14,528 bases of DNA from Verrucomicrobiota bacterium (lineage in GTDB: Bacteria > Verrucomicrobiota > Verrucomicrobiia > Opitutales > Seribacteraceae): assembly GCA_030830145.1 (NCBI GenBank), contig JAURNO010000457.1:1-14528 (forward strand), given 5' to 3'. Positions within the stretch are counted from its first letter, which is position 1. Each line of letters opens with the position of its first letter. This document shows positions 1-8,114 of this stretch, piece by piece. The position numbers and the translations under genes were made by a program. The notes under the pieces were generated by a model. That model saw nothing but the letters and a program-made list of their open reading frames with translations, was not told the origin of the DNA and did no database searches.

Positions 1-64
<64 letters not shown>

Positions 65-74
65 TTCTTTTTTG

Positions 75-97
75 AGGCAACTTGCAAATGCCTTTTT
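75..97 (+). terminator. possible intrinsic terminator after tRNA-Glu
   Basis: AGGCA (75-79) pairs with TGCCT (89-93) across a 9-base loop and runs directly into a T tract (93-97). The stem is only five pairs, so it is weak, but its place just behind the tRNA and before the uvrA start fits a tRNA terminator. It also argues against translating this stretch as an N-terminal extension of UvrA. Confidence 0.4.
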
Positions 98-116
98 GTT
101 CCGTAGACATCTAACT

Positions 117-3100
117 ATGGCAATCAGGCCACCAAACATTTGCGTACGCGGAGCCCGCCACAACAACCTAAAGGGGGTCGACCTTGAACTTTCACCCGGC
201 CAATTGGTCGTTCTCACTGGTTTAAGCGGCACCGGTAAATCAACGCTTCTCTTCGATGTACTCCACGCGGAAGGGCAACGAAAATACGTCGAAACCTTCA
301 GCCCCTACGTACGTCAATTTTTAGAAACCTGTCCGAGGCCTGAGGTAGATTCAATCGTAAACGTCCGGCCATCCATTGCCGTAGAACAGAAAAATACCAT
401 TCGGAATTCTCGGTCTACGGTCGGGACAATGACCGAAATCTGTGATTATTTTAAAGTATGGTTTTCACAGGTGGCACGTCTCGTCGATCCTGCAAGCGGA
501 CAAACTGTTTGCTTTGAAACTCCTGACTCCCAAGCAAAAAGTCTTATTTCGAAACTTGCAGGTAAAAACATCGTCATTGGCTTCCTCGCCCGAAGACCAT
601 CTGCTTTGCAACCCTCTCAGTTCCTTCGTTTTCTCCACGAAGGGGGTCATGTTCGGTCTCTTGAAAAGAATGCTTTTCACCGAATCGAAGATCTGATGGA
701 AGAAGGGTGGGAGGGAGATTCGATCTTTGTGGTTACCGATCGTCTCGTCGCAGAAAGAAAAGGAAAGAGTAGACTTGTGGAGGCTGTAGCTACTGCCATT
801 CGAGACGGCCACGGCATGGCTCAGGCGAGAGAGCTGCGTGGCAATTTGATCAAGAATCTGCATGAAGGACTCCGCTCATCGGTCGACGGAAGGGAATTCA
901 GCGCCCCGACCCCATCTGCTTTTTCTTTCAATTCCTCGGTTGGGGCATGCCCGAAATGCAAAGGGTTTGGCCGAGTCATCGAGATAGATCCCAAATTAGT
1001 GATTCCCGACGAGAACCTTTCTTTGGGAAAAGGGGCAATCAAGGCATTTTCTGGTAAAGTTTACGGCCACTGCCAAAGGGAGCTTGAAAATGCATGCTCG
1101 AGTACTGGCATTAGCCTCACCAAACCATGGAGCGAATTACCCGCGGTCGAGCGGGATTTCATCTGGAACGGAGACGAAGATTACATCGAGGGCAACGGCA
1201 AATGGTATGGCATTCGAGCGTTCTTCGATTGGCTTCAAAAAAAGACCTACAAAATGCATGTCCGAGTTTACCTTTCCAGGTACCGCGGTTATTTCGAATG
1301 TCCGGACTGCTCAGGATCGAGACTGAAGGACACATCCCTATTTTGGAAATGGAAATCATACACTTTGCCGGAATTATATGGACTCCCGGTTGATGAGTTG
1401 CTCTCGAAAATCTCCCAGGTTTCTTTGTCGGGAGATCCGACCAATGATCTCCCCATAGAAAACATCAAATCCAGATTGGGGTATCTACAGCAAGTCGGAT
1501 TAGGTTATCTCTCTCTCGACCGCTCGGCTCGAAGCCTTAGCGGAGGAGAAACCCAAAGAGTGAACCTAACGGCATGCCTCGGTTCGTCACTGACGGACAC
1601 ACTTTTTGCCTTGGACGAACCCACGATCGGTCTTCATGGTCGGGATGTTGAAAAACTCGTTGGTGTGCTGAGGGCTCTCGCGGACGCTGGCAACTGCGTA
1701 TGCGTCGTAGAGCACGACGAACAAGTTATTCGCTCGGCGGACAAGGTCATTGAAATAGGCCCAGAACCCGGTGTCGAGGGCGGTTCAATTTCCTTTAACG
1801 GTACGGTTTCTCAATTAATCAGATCAAAGAAGTCTTTGACGGGGAAATGGCTCGCCAAGAATCCCATGTCGGAGCGAGTTGTAAAAGAAAAGCGTGCTCG
1901 TATCTCAACGAAGAGTTTCCTGCACCTGAAAGGGTTGAGCTGTCACAACGTTAAGAACCTGAACGCCAAGATTCCCTTGAACCGTTTCGTTTGCATAGCT
2001 GGTGTATCGGGTTCTGGAAAATCGACTCTTATGGAGGAGCTCATCTACCGGAAAATGTCATCTGGAATGCCCGGGACAGGCATCATGTCTGATCAAGAAT
2101 TTTCAGAAACCGTGATGATCGACCAAAGCTCCGTTGTGCGCACACCGCGCTCCAATCCGGTTCTTTACTCGGATGCGTGGGGTCCGATCAAAGAAGCCTT
2201 TGGCCGTACGGACGAAGCCAAGCGACTAGGCTTCTCGGCATCTGATTTTTCCTTCAATACCGGCAACGGTCGATGCGAAGAATGTTCGGGGCTTGGCTAC
2301 GAGATCGTCGAAATGCAATTTCTTTCGGACCTCCAAATTCCCTGTAGTCATTGCGAGGGGAAGCGATTCAAGAATGAGATTCTGCAAATAAAACTCGACG
2401 GCCTCTCAGTTTCCGAAGTCCTTGACCTAACTGTCGACGAGGCAGCGAAAATCTTTCCCCACTTCCCTAAGACGAAAAGAAAACTGGAAGCTCTCGAGCA
2501 GGTCGGTCTCGGTTATCTGACCCTTGGACAGGCATTAAATACTTTGTCTGGTGGCGAATCTCAACGCCTCAAACTAGTCAAGTATCTCACCACGCTGAAA
2601 AAAGGCTCTTCACCTTCTTTGCTTCTTATCGACGAACCCACGACGGGATTGCACATGCAAGATGTTGAAAAGTTGCTTACATGCCTGCGGGGTGTGATCC
2701 GGGCCGGGCACTCTCTTTTGGTAGTCGAACACAACCGCCAAGTGTTGAAAGAGGCCGATTGGATCATCGAGTTGGGACCTGGAGCAGGAGAAAAGGGTGG
2801 AAGAATCATCGCTGAAGGAAGCCCTGTTGCCTTGATGAGAAAATCAACTCCCACCTCCAAAATCATGCAGGCTTCTTCTTTGAACAGTCGTTTGCAAGGG
2901 AGGAAAGAAACATCTCGCGGAATTAGAAAACGAGAAGACTTAAGGATAATTGGGGCAAGGGAAAACAACCTCAAGAACCTCAGCGTTACTATTCCCGCCA
3001 ACAAGTTCGTCGTTGTCACCGGTCCATCGGGTTCGGGAAAGTCATCTCTTGCTTTCGACGTTATTTTTGCGGAAGGACAACGGCGCTTTATGGAATCAAT

Positions 3101-5540
3101 GTCTTCCTACGCCCGTCAATTCGTCAATCAACTCAGCAAACCTGAGATTGACTCGTTGTCCGGGATATCTCCAACAGTGGCAATCGAACAGCGGGTTACG
3201 CGTGGTAGTCGCAAATCGACTGTTGGTTCCACGACCGAGATTGCTCAGTTTCTAAGGCTTCTATACTCACGGCTCGGAATCCAATTGAGTACCGCGGATC
3301 AAGCCCACCTCACAAACAACACCGAAGACGAGGTAATGAACCGTATAAAATCCGGTTTCCTAGTCCATAAGCCATCCCCGAAAAAACCTTCGGCCCTTCT
3401 CTCTCCACTCATCACCAATCGCAAGGGGCATCACAAACCTATCGTGAATTGGGCTCGAGAAAAAGGCTATGCCGAGGTGGGGTGCGATGGTAAAATCCAA
3501 GCGACCGAGGGTTTTGAAGGTCTTGATCGCTACCGCGAGCATAATGTGGAAGTTGTAACGCAGAAGTGGACTTCAATCCCCTCCGATTCCGAGCTCGCAA
3601 AATCCGTTAGGCAAGCCCTTGATCTTGGTAAAGGACGATGCCTCGTGATCCCGAAAGGAGAAGAAGAGAACTGGCATTCGACCTCACGAGTTGACCCCGA
3701 GACCGGAAAGGCCTATCCGGAAATAGAACCAGCCCTTCTTTCTTGGAATTCTCCAAAGGGTTGGTGCACTTTTTGCCGTGGCTACGGAAGGATCTATGAA
3801 AAACATAAGGATCATTTACCGGCCAACGGCATATGGTGGAAACTTGAGGACGGAGATACCTGCCCAGAATGCAAGGGTGAAAGACTAAACGAAACAAGCA
3901 GGAACATTGTTCTGTATGGCCCGAAAGGCGTTCGGCTTTCACTACCCGAGGCTCTTCGGCTAAGCCCTTCCGGCATCCTTTCTTTTCTCAAAAATTTAAA
4001 AGTGGAAAAAAAGCAAAAGCCAATTCTCGAAGCCATTCTCCCAGGAATTTTAGAACGATTGGGTTTTATGGAAAAAGTCGGTTTGGACTATTTGTCTTTG
4101 GACCGGGAGACTTCTTCACTCTCCGGAGGAGAGGCTCAAAGAATTCGTTTGGCCAGCCAACTCGGCTCAAACTTATCGGGTGTACTTTATGTTTTGGACG
4201 AACCTTCCATCGGTCTTCACCCTGTAGACAATCAAAGGCTTATTGAATCTTTGCGCGAACTACAATCGAGGGGAAACTCTTTGGTCGTAGTCGAGCATGA
4301 TCTTGAAACCATCATGCAAGCGGACTATTTGATCGACATCGGCCCGGGAGCTGGTCGAGCCGGTGGAAAAATTGTCGGCAAAGGAAGTCCTGACAAAATA
4401 ATGAAAAACCCAAATTCGCCTACGGGAGCGCATTTGAAAAAAGGGGCCGATCATCCTACCCGTGGCAACTGGAGAAAAATCACTCAGAGCGCGAAGCCTG
4501 GCTGGTTAAAGCTTAGTGGTGTGAAATTTCGCAACTTGAAAGATTTGTCTGTCGGGTTCCCCATGCAAAGACTCACCGTTTGCTGTGGAGTCTCAGGTTC
4601 GGGAAAATCATCTCTTGTCAGAGGAATTTTGTTAAAGGGCGTAAAAGAATCGATTTCAGCAGACGTAAAAACCCTTCGTAATCAGAATTTTCGATTAACG
4701 AATGGCAACGCCTTCCATAAGGCCATCGAAGTAACCCAAAAACCCATCGGCAAAACGCCAAGATCGACACCCGCAACCTATCTTGGGGTTTGGGATAAGA
4801 TCAGATCCATGATTTCTTCTCTTCCGGAAGCCAAGGCAAAAGGATTTTCTCCCAGTGATTTTTCATTCAACGTAAAGGGCGGAAGATGCGAAGCGTGCAA
4901 AGGGGCTGGTAAAATCAAAATGGAGATGAGCTTTCTCCCCAATTCTTACGTCCCTTGTGATGACTGTGGAGGAAAGAGATATCGTGAGGAAATTCTCAAG
5001 CTTAAATGGAAAGGAAAGAATATTGCCGAAATTCTTGAACTCACTTTCCACGATGCATCCATGTTCTTTAAATTTGATCATTATCTTGAGTCCACCTTCT
5101 CGTTGATGGTCGAAACCGGTTTGGGTTACCTGAAACTTGGGCAACCTTCTCCGACTTTGTCGGGAGGGGAAGCACAAAGACTCAAACTATCCGCCGAACT
5201 CGCAACGGGAATCGACAAAGGCAAACATGGATATCGAGCCGTTAAAAAACCAAACCTGTACATCTTGGAAGAACCAACCATTGGACTACATCCAACCGAC
5301 ACCAAAAGACTTATTCATTTACTTCACCGTCTGGTGGAAGAAAATAATACTGTAGTTGTGATCGAGCACGACGTCGAAGTCATCGCCGAGGCTGACCATA
5401 TTATCGAACTTGGGCCATTGGGTGGAGAAAAAGGCGGTCGAATTCTTCACACTGGAAGCGTCCTTGACGCACTCGCGAACAAAAAGTGCAAGACAGCTCC
5501 TTTTCTCAAGAGTATCGTAACTACGCCAAAAAACGAATGA
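117..5540 (+). CDS. uvrA: UvrA excinuclease ABC subunit A, tandem-duplicated four-ATPase form
   Basis: This is the damage-recognition ATPase of nucleotide excision repair, which loads UvrB on lesions in the cytoplasm. At 1807 aa it is about twice the usual length: two full UvrA units in one chain (about 1-930 and 940-1807), giving four ABC ATPases. Walker A lysines are K41, K635, K975 and K1497; LSGGE signatures begin at L474, L810, L1335 and L1681; Walker B pairs are D500-E501, D839-E840, D1361-E1362 and E1718-E1719, the last with Glu in place of Asp. Each half has a CxxC...CxxC zinc module: C278/C281 with C395/C398, C720/C723 with C743/C746, C1217/C1220 with C1249/C1252, and C1591/C1594 with C1614/C1617. 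ATG 117 is preferred over an in-frame TTG at 72, because UvrA proteins begin just before the INVRGARxHNL-like motif and the upstream stretch holds a hairpin. Chlamydial UvrA is also this long. The 3' end overlaps tyrS by 20 bp. Confidence 0.96.
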   Translation: MAIRPPNICVRGARHNNLKGVDLELSPGQLVVLTGLSGTGKSTLLFDVLHAEGQRKYVETFSPYVRQFLETCPRPEVDSIVNVRPSIAVEQKNTIRNSRSTVGTMTEICDYFKVWFSQVARLVDPASGQTVCFETPDSQAKSLISKLAGKNIVIGFLARRPSALQPSQFLRFLHEGGHVRSLEKNAFHRIEDLMEEGWEGDSIFVVTDRLVAERKGKSRLVEAVATAIRDGHGMAQARELRGNLIKNLHEGLRSSVDGREFSAPTPSAFSFNSSVGACPKCKGFGRVIEIDPKLVIPDENLSLGKGAIKAFSGKVYGHCQRELENACSSTGISLTKPWSELPAVERDFIWNGDEDYIEGNGKWYGIRAFFDWLQKKTYKMHVRVYLSRYRGYFECPDCSGSRLKDTSLFWKWKSYTLPELYGLPVDELLSKISQVSLSGDPTNDLPIENIKSRLGYLQQVGLGYLSLDRSARSLSGGETQRVNLTACLGSSLTDTLFALDEPTIGLHGRDVEKLVGVLRALADAGNCVCVVEHDEQVIRSADKVIEIGPEPGVEGGSISFNGTVSQLIRSKKSLTGKWLAKNPMSERVVKEKRARISTKSFLHLKGLSCHNVKNLNAKIPLNRFVCIAGVSGSGKSTLMEELIYRKMSSGMPGTGIMSDQEFSETVMIDQSSVVRTPRSNPVLYSDAWGPIKEAFGRTDEAKRLGFSASDFSFNTGNGRCEECSGLGYEIVEMQFLSDLQIPCSHCEGKRFKNEILQIKLDGLSVSEVLDLTVDEAAKIFPHFPKTKRKLEALEQVGLGYLTLGQALNTLSGGESQRLKLVKYLTTLKKGSSPSLLLIDEPTTGLHMQDVEKLLTCLRGVIRAGHSLLVVEHNRQVLKEADWIIELGPGAGEKGGRIIAEGSPVALMRKSTPTSKIMQASSLNSRLQGRKETSRGIRKREDLRIIGARENNLKNLSVTIPANKFVVVTGPSGSGKSSLAFDVIFAEGQRRFMESMSSYARQFVNQLSKPEIDSLSGISPTVAIEQRVTRGSRKSTVGSTTEIAQFLRLLYSRLGIQLSTADQAHLTNNTEDEVMNRIKSGFLVHKPSPKKPSALLSPLITNRKGHHKPIVNWAREKGYAEVGCDGKIQATEGFEGLDRYREHNVEVVTQKWTSIPSDSELAKSVRQALDLGKGRCLVIPKGEEENWHSTSRVDPETGKAYPEIEPALLSWNSPKGWCTFCRGYGRIYEKHKDHLPANGIWWKLEDGDTCPECKGERLNETSRNIVLYGPKGVRLSLPEALRLSPSGILSFLKNLKVEKKQKPILEAILPGILERLGFMEKVGLDYLSLDRETSSLSGGEAQRIRLASQLGSNLSGVLYVLDEPSIGLHPVDNQRLIESLRELQSRGNSLVVVEHDLETIMQADYLIDIGPGAGRAGGKIVGKGSPDKIMKNPNSPTGAHLKKGADHPTRGNWRKITQSAKPGWLKLSGVKFRNLKDLSVGFPMQRLTVCCGVSGSGKSSLVRGILLKGVKESISADVKTLRNQNFRLTNGNAFHKAIEVTQKPIGKTPRSTPATYLGVWDKIRSMISSLPEAKAKGFSPSDFSFNVKGGRCEACKGAGKIKMEMSFLPNSYVPCDDCGGKRYREEILKLKWKGKNIAEILELTFHDASMFFKFDHYLESTFSLMVETGLGYLKLGQPSPTLSGGEAQRLKLSAELATGIDKGKHGYRAVKKPNLYILEEPTIGLHPTDTKRLIHLLHRLVEENNTVVVIEHDVEVIAEADHIIELGPLGGEKGGRILHTGSVLDALANKKCKTAPFLKSIVTTPKNE

Positions 5541-6705
5541 ACGTTTTCTTTCCCGCTTTGATAACTAATTCTTCGGAGGCGGAAAGTTTGTTAACCCGCT
5601 CCTCGCAGTCATCCTTTTTTTCTCCATTTAATTTTATCGCACCCTGCTGAAAAAGTCTTCTAATCTGTCCTTTTGAATCAAATATTTCAGTCGAGGCCAT
5701 GATGTTCAATAAGGTTTGAGACTCACTATCCAAAGACAATTCGCTCAGCTTGAAGGTCTTCATTTCTTCAGGCGTTTCCCCTTTGGAAAAAACCTGACCG
5801 AAGGACGATAATTCTTTTTGCGCAATCGCATCCTCAAAGAAAAGAGCGGTCAATTCGCGAGCTAAACTTTTCTTTGCATCCATTGGGTGAAGATTCTTCA
5901 ATTCAAGCATCTCATCCCCTGACTTCAGTAACAATAATTCAAAATAGCTCCACATCACGTCATCCGATATTGACATGACTTTCCCAAAAATATCTTTCGA
6001 TGAATCATTGAAGGCAATGTAGTTGTCGTAACTCTTGGACATTTTCCTGCTACCGTCCAACCCCACAAGCAAAGGCATCGTAAGAACCGCTTGCGGAGAA
6101 TGACCTTTTTCCTTCTGAAGATTCCGACCGACGAGCATGTTGAAGAGTTGATCGCTTCCCCCAAGCTCAACGTCTGACTCGAGAACGATCGAGTCGTATC
6201 CCTGAATCAATGGATACATGAACTCGACCATTGAAATAGGTTGATTCGATCGGAATCGTTTTTCGAAGTCATCCCTTTCAAGCATACGGGCAACCGTCAT
6301 TTTCCGGGAAAGATTCAAAGCATCGGCAAAAGACATGGAAGCAAACCACTCGCTGTTTTTCCTAACCGTTGTTTTTTCCGGATCGAGAATGCGAAAAGCC
6401 TGATCCAGGTAAGTTTTGGCATTTTCATTAACCTCGGATTCGGTCAACTCGGGTCTCAGTTCGGATCGACCACTCGGATCCCCGATTCGCGCTGTGTAGT
6501 CGCCGATCAGCAAAATCGCTTCATGCCCAGCGTCCTGAAATTGCTTGAGTTTGTTGAAAACAACAAGATGTCCAAAGGTAAGGTCGGGTCTTGTAGGGTC
6601 GACGCCGAACTTCACTTTGAGCTTTCGGTCGGCGGCAAGTCTTTCTCCGAGTTCCTCCTCACCAATTGCGACCTCCGTATTGTTCAGTAATTCTTCAAGT
6701 TTCAT
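5521..6705 (-). CDS. tyrS: tyrosyl-tRNA synthetase (TyrRS)
   Basis: This enzyme activates tyrosine with ATP and charges tRNA-Tyr in the cytoplasm. The 394-aa product has the class I catalytic fold first (about 30-235), with the DPT motif (36-38), a HIGH-type motif reading TFGH (43-46), the GDYTARIGDPSGR stretch (68-80), the tyrosine/ATP site GGSDQ (182-186) and a canonical KMSKS loop (221-225). A helical anticodon-binding region follows, then a C-terminal S4 RNA-binding domain (about 333-394). Length and order match bacterial TyrRS of the TyrZ-like type. ATG 6705 is chosen because the longer open frame to 6837 adds 44 residues without family similarity. No strong Shine-Dalgarno is visible. 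The first His of HIGH is replaced by Thr. The gene is convergent with uvrA (20-bp overlap) and divergent from the peroxiredoxin gene. Confidence 0.96.
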   Translation of the reverse strand: MKLEELLNNTEVAIGEEELGERLAADRKLKVKFGVDPTRPDLTFGHLVVFNKLKQFQDAGHEAILLIGDYTARIGDPSGRSELRPELTESEVNENAKTYLDQAFRILDPEKTTVRKNSEWFASMSFADALNLSRKMTVARMLERDDFEKRFRSNQPISMVEFMYPLIQGYDSIVLESDVELGGSDQLFNMLVGRNLQKEKGHSPQAVLTMPLLVGLDGSRKMSKSYDNYIAFNDSSKDIFGKVMSISDDVMWSYFELLLLKSGDEMLELKNLHPMDAKKSLARELTALFFEDAIAQKELSSFGQVFSKGETPEEMKTFKLSELSLDSESQTLLNIMASTEIFDSKGQIRRLFQQGAIKLNGEKKDDCEERVNKLSASEELVIKAGKKTFIRFLA

Positions 6706-6729
6706 CGGAATGGCATAATAAACCACCCT

Positions 6730-6761
6730 TGTATAAACAAATCGATGATTCTTCGAGCCAA
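6730..6761 (-). promoter_or_regulatory. candidate tyrS promoter
   Basis: On the minus strand TTGGCT (6761-6756) is followed, after 18 bases, by TTTATA (6737-6732), overlapping TATACA (6735-6730). This lies about 25-55 bases before the tyrS ATG. Both boxes match the sigma-70 consensus only partly, so this is a suggestion. Confidence 0.2.
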
Positions 6762-6767
6762 GAATTA

Positions 6768-6790
6768 CCTTTCTTCCCTTCAAGGAAAGG
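6768..6790. repeat. small inverted repeat in the tyrS-peroxiredoxin spacer
   Basis: CCTTTC (6768-6773) and GAAAGG (6785-6790) form a perfect 6-bp inverted repeat around 11 bases. It lies just upstream of the candidate tyrS promoter, in the divergent spacer 6706-6879. A second element, the palindrome CTGATCAG (6846-6853), lies 26 bases before the peroxiredoxin start. Either could be an operator; neither matches a regulator site I recognise, and short repeats like these arise by chance. Confidence 0.25.
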
Positions 6791-6879
6791 ATTCCGCTTG
6801 CTTTCGAGGTCAGGAGCGTTACCAAATTTATCAACAAACAATCCCCTGATCAGCACAATCCCTCAAATTAGGAACCAAC

Positions 6880-7350
6880 ATGACTTTATCCACCGGCGTT
6901 GATGCGCCAAATTTTACTCTTAAGACAAAAAACGCGGAAGGCTTGCAGGACGTGGAACTTTCCAGTTTCAAGGGCGAAAAGAATGTGGTCCTCCTTTTCT
7001 TTCCCTTTGCATTCACTGGTGTGTGCACGGAAGAAACCTGCTCGATTCGAGACGATCTTTCCACATACGAAGATTTGGACGCTCAAGTCTTGGGCATTAG
7101 TGTCGACAGTCCATTCGCTCAGGAAGCAATGGCCCTGAAAGAAGGTTTGAATTTCCCTCTCCTGAGTGACTTCAACAAAGCGGTGTCCAAGGAGTACGGT
7201 GTTCTTTACGAAGATTTCATTGGTTTCGAAGGCGTTTCCAAAAGATCGGCTTTTGTGGTCTCAAAAGATGGGAAGGTCTCCTTCTCCTGGTCCTCCGACG
7301 ATCCGAAACAATTGCCTGACTTCGAAGCGATCAAAAACGCCCTTCGCTAA
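6880..7350 (+). CDS. peroxiredoxin, AhpE/BCP-like
   Basis: This is a thiol peroxidase expected to reduce hydrogen peroxide or organic hydroperoxides in the cytoplasm. The 156-aa product has the AhpC/TSA thioredoxin-like fold. The active-site segment PFAFTGVC holds the peroxidatic Cys49 in the family pattern PxxxTxxC, with Thr46 and Pro42 in place. A second Cys, C54, lies five residues later, as in BCP/PrxQ enzymes where that position can be the resolving cysteine. AhpE proteins share the PxAFTGxC frame. There is no signal peptide. ATG 6880 has AGGA about five bases upstream, and the residues after it match the start of the family (GxxAPxFTL). It is divergent from tyrS and probably a single-gene unit, since 243 bp follow before the next gene. 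The reducing partner (thioredoxin or other) is not encoded nearby. Confidence 0.93.
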   Translation: MTLSTGVDAPNFTLKTKNAEGLQDVELSSFKGEKNVVLLFFPFAFTGVCTEETCSIRDDLSTYEDLDAQVLGISVDSPFAQEAMALKEGLNFPLLSDFNKAVSKEYGVLYEDFIGFEGVSKRSAFVVSKDGKVSFSWSSDDPKQLPDFEAIKNALR

Positions 7351-7369
7351 ATCGAGGTATTCCGCGACC

Positions 7370-7430
7370 AAACTTTTGTCGAATGCAAGACCAATTGGCC
7401 TCTAATACTATGTCTTCGGACACAAAGTTT
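7370..7430. repeat. imperfect inverted repeat in the spacer 7351-7593
   Basis: AAACTTTTGT (7370-7379) and ACAAAGTTT (7422-7430) pair except for one bulged T, enclosing about 42 bases. Inside are the palindrome CCAATTGG (7391-7398) and a TGTC-TTCG-GACA hairpin (7411-7422) with a stable-type UUCG loop. The region lies between the peroxiredoxin stop and the STAS gene. It could fold as peroxiredoxin 3' end or STAS-operon leader RNA, or bind a regulator. No T tract follows, so it is not a standard terminator. I see nothing else definite in this 243-bp spacer. Confidence 0.3.
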
Positions 7431-7580
7431 ACTATAAAAAGTTCTTGCCTGCGGACCCAAACAAAACTGAAGCAGCACCGTTCTCATTTGCCCACAGGTA
7501 TCCATAATGAGTCGGAATTCTCAACGAGACACTGTACAAGGGAAATTGCTACCAGGACCTCTTGATAAGGGATCATTCTC

Positions 7581-7585
7581 AGGGA
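7581..7585 (+). promoter_or_regulatory. ribosome binding site deciding the STAS gene start
   Basis: AGGGA lies eight bases before ATG 7594, good Shine-Dalgarno spacing in a window where most genes have weak sites. It favours ATG 7594 over the in-frame ATG 7507, which has no comparable site. Confidence 0.6.
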
Positions 7586-7593
7586 ATCACAAC

Positions 7594-8097
7594 ATGAACA
7601 AAGAATCCCATTACCTCGTTAATGTTACCCCTGAGAAAGCTTTCGTCCGAGTATTTCAGAAAGCATCCTATTTGAATTGCGGTCCACTTCGTTCTTTCTT
7701 CGAAGAGTCCATACTGGAAGGCCGACGCAATTATATCGTCGATTTTCAGGATTGCAGCAGTATGGACAGCACTTTTTTGGGAATACTCGTCGGGTTGGCT
7801 CTAAAGCTAAGGAAATTCGAGGACGAAGGATACCTGACACTCCTAAACCTGCGGGGAAGAAACTTGGAAACCGTTCAAAATTTGGGAATTCACAAAATTG
7901 CCGAAATCAGTTCCGAAGAATCACCCTCCGACCTGCATGAACTAGACGATTTGAAAAACGGAGTACAGGGTGGCGCGGCATGTTCCGAAACCATTTACCA
8001 AGCCCACAAGACTCTCATGGAACTCAATGAGAAGAATTCGCGAATGTTCTGTGACGTGGTAAACTTTCTCGACCGGCAAAAGGAAGATTCCGCTTAA
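7594..8097 (+). CDS. STAS-domain protein, anti-anti-sigma factor type (SpoIIAA/RsbV-like)
   Basis: This is a 167-aa cytoplasmic protein with one STAS domain (about 5-110). The stretch YIVDFQDCSSMDST-FLGILVGLALKL (47-72) matches the SpoIIAA/RsbV core strand and helix. D58-S59 lies where family members carry the Ser that a kinase/anti-sigma factor phosphorylates. In such systems the unphosphorylated STAS protein binds the kinase and frees its target, often a sigma factor. An extra C-terminal region (about 130-163) looks helical and could be a partner-binding tail. A good ribosome site supports ATG 7594; ATG 7507 would add 29 residues of low-complexity sequence. The phosphatase gene follows after 17 bp, so the two are very probably one operon and the phosphatase is the likely activator of this protein. 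No kinase gene is in the window. Confidence 0.85.
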   Translation: MNKESHYLVNVTPEKAFVRVFQKASYLNCGPLRSFFEESILEGRRNYIVDFQDCSSMDSTFLGILVGLALKLRKFEDEGYLTLLNLRGRNLETVQNLGIHKIAEISSEESPSDLHELDDLKNGVQGGAACSETIYQAHKTLMELNEKNSRMFCDVVNFLDRQKEDSA

Positions 8098-8114
8098 GCG
8101 GCCTCTCGTTTTAG

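Noticed and set aside
72..116. N-terminal extension of UvrA from TTG 72
   Set aside because: It translates through the hairpin and T tract behind the tRNA and adds residues not seen in UvrA proteins; ATG 117 sits right before the conserved start.
117..5540. Double-length uvrA as an assembly duplication or two genes joined by a sequencing error
   Set aside because: The two halves differ clearly in sequence and in their inserts, the frame is open throughout, and long UvrA is known in Chlamydiae.
7491..7506. Possible stress-sigma (SigB-like) promoter with GTTC and AGGTAT before the STAS operon
   Set aside because: The spacing between GTTCTC and AGGTAT is only about 10 bases and the match to the consensus is poor.
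7507..7593. STAS protein start at ATG 7507
   Set aside because: There is no ribosome site, the added 29 residues have no family similarity, and ATG 7594 has AGGGA at good spacing.
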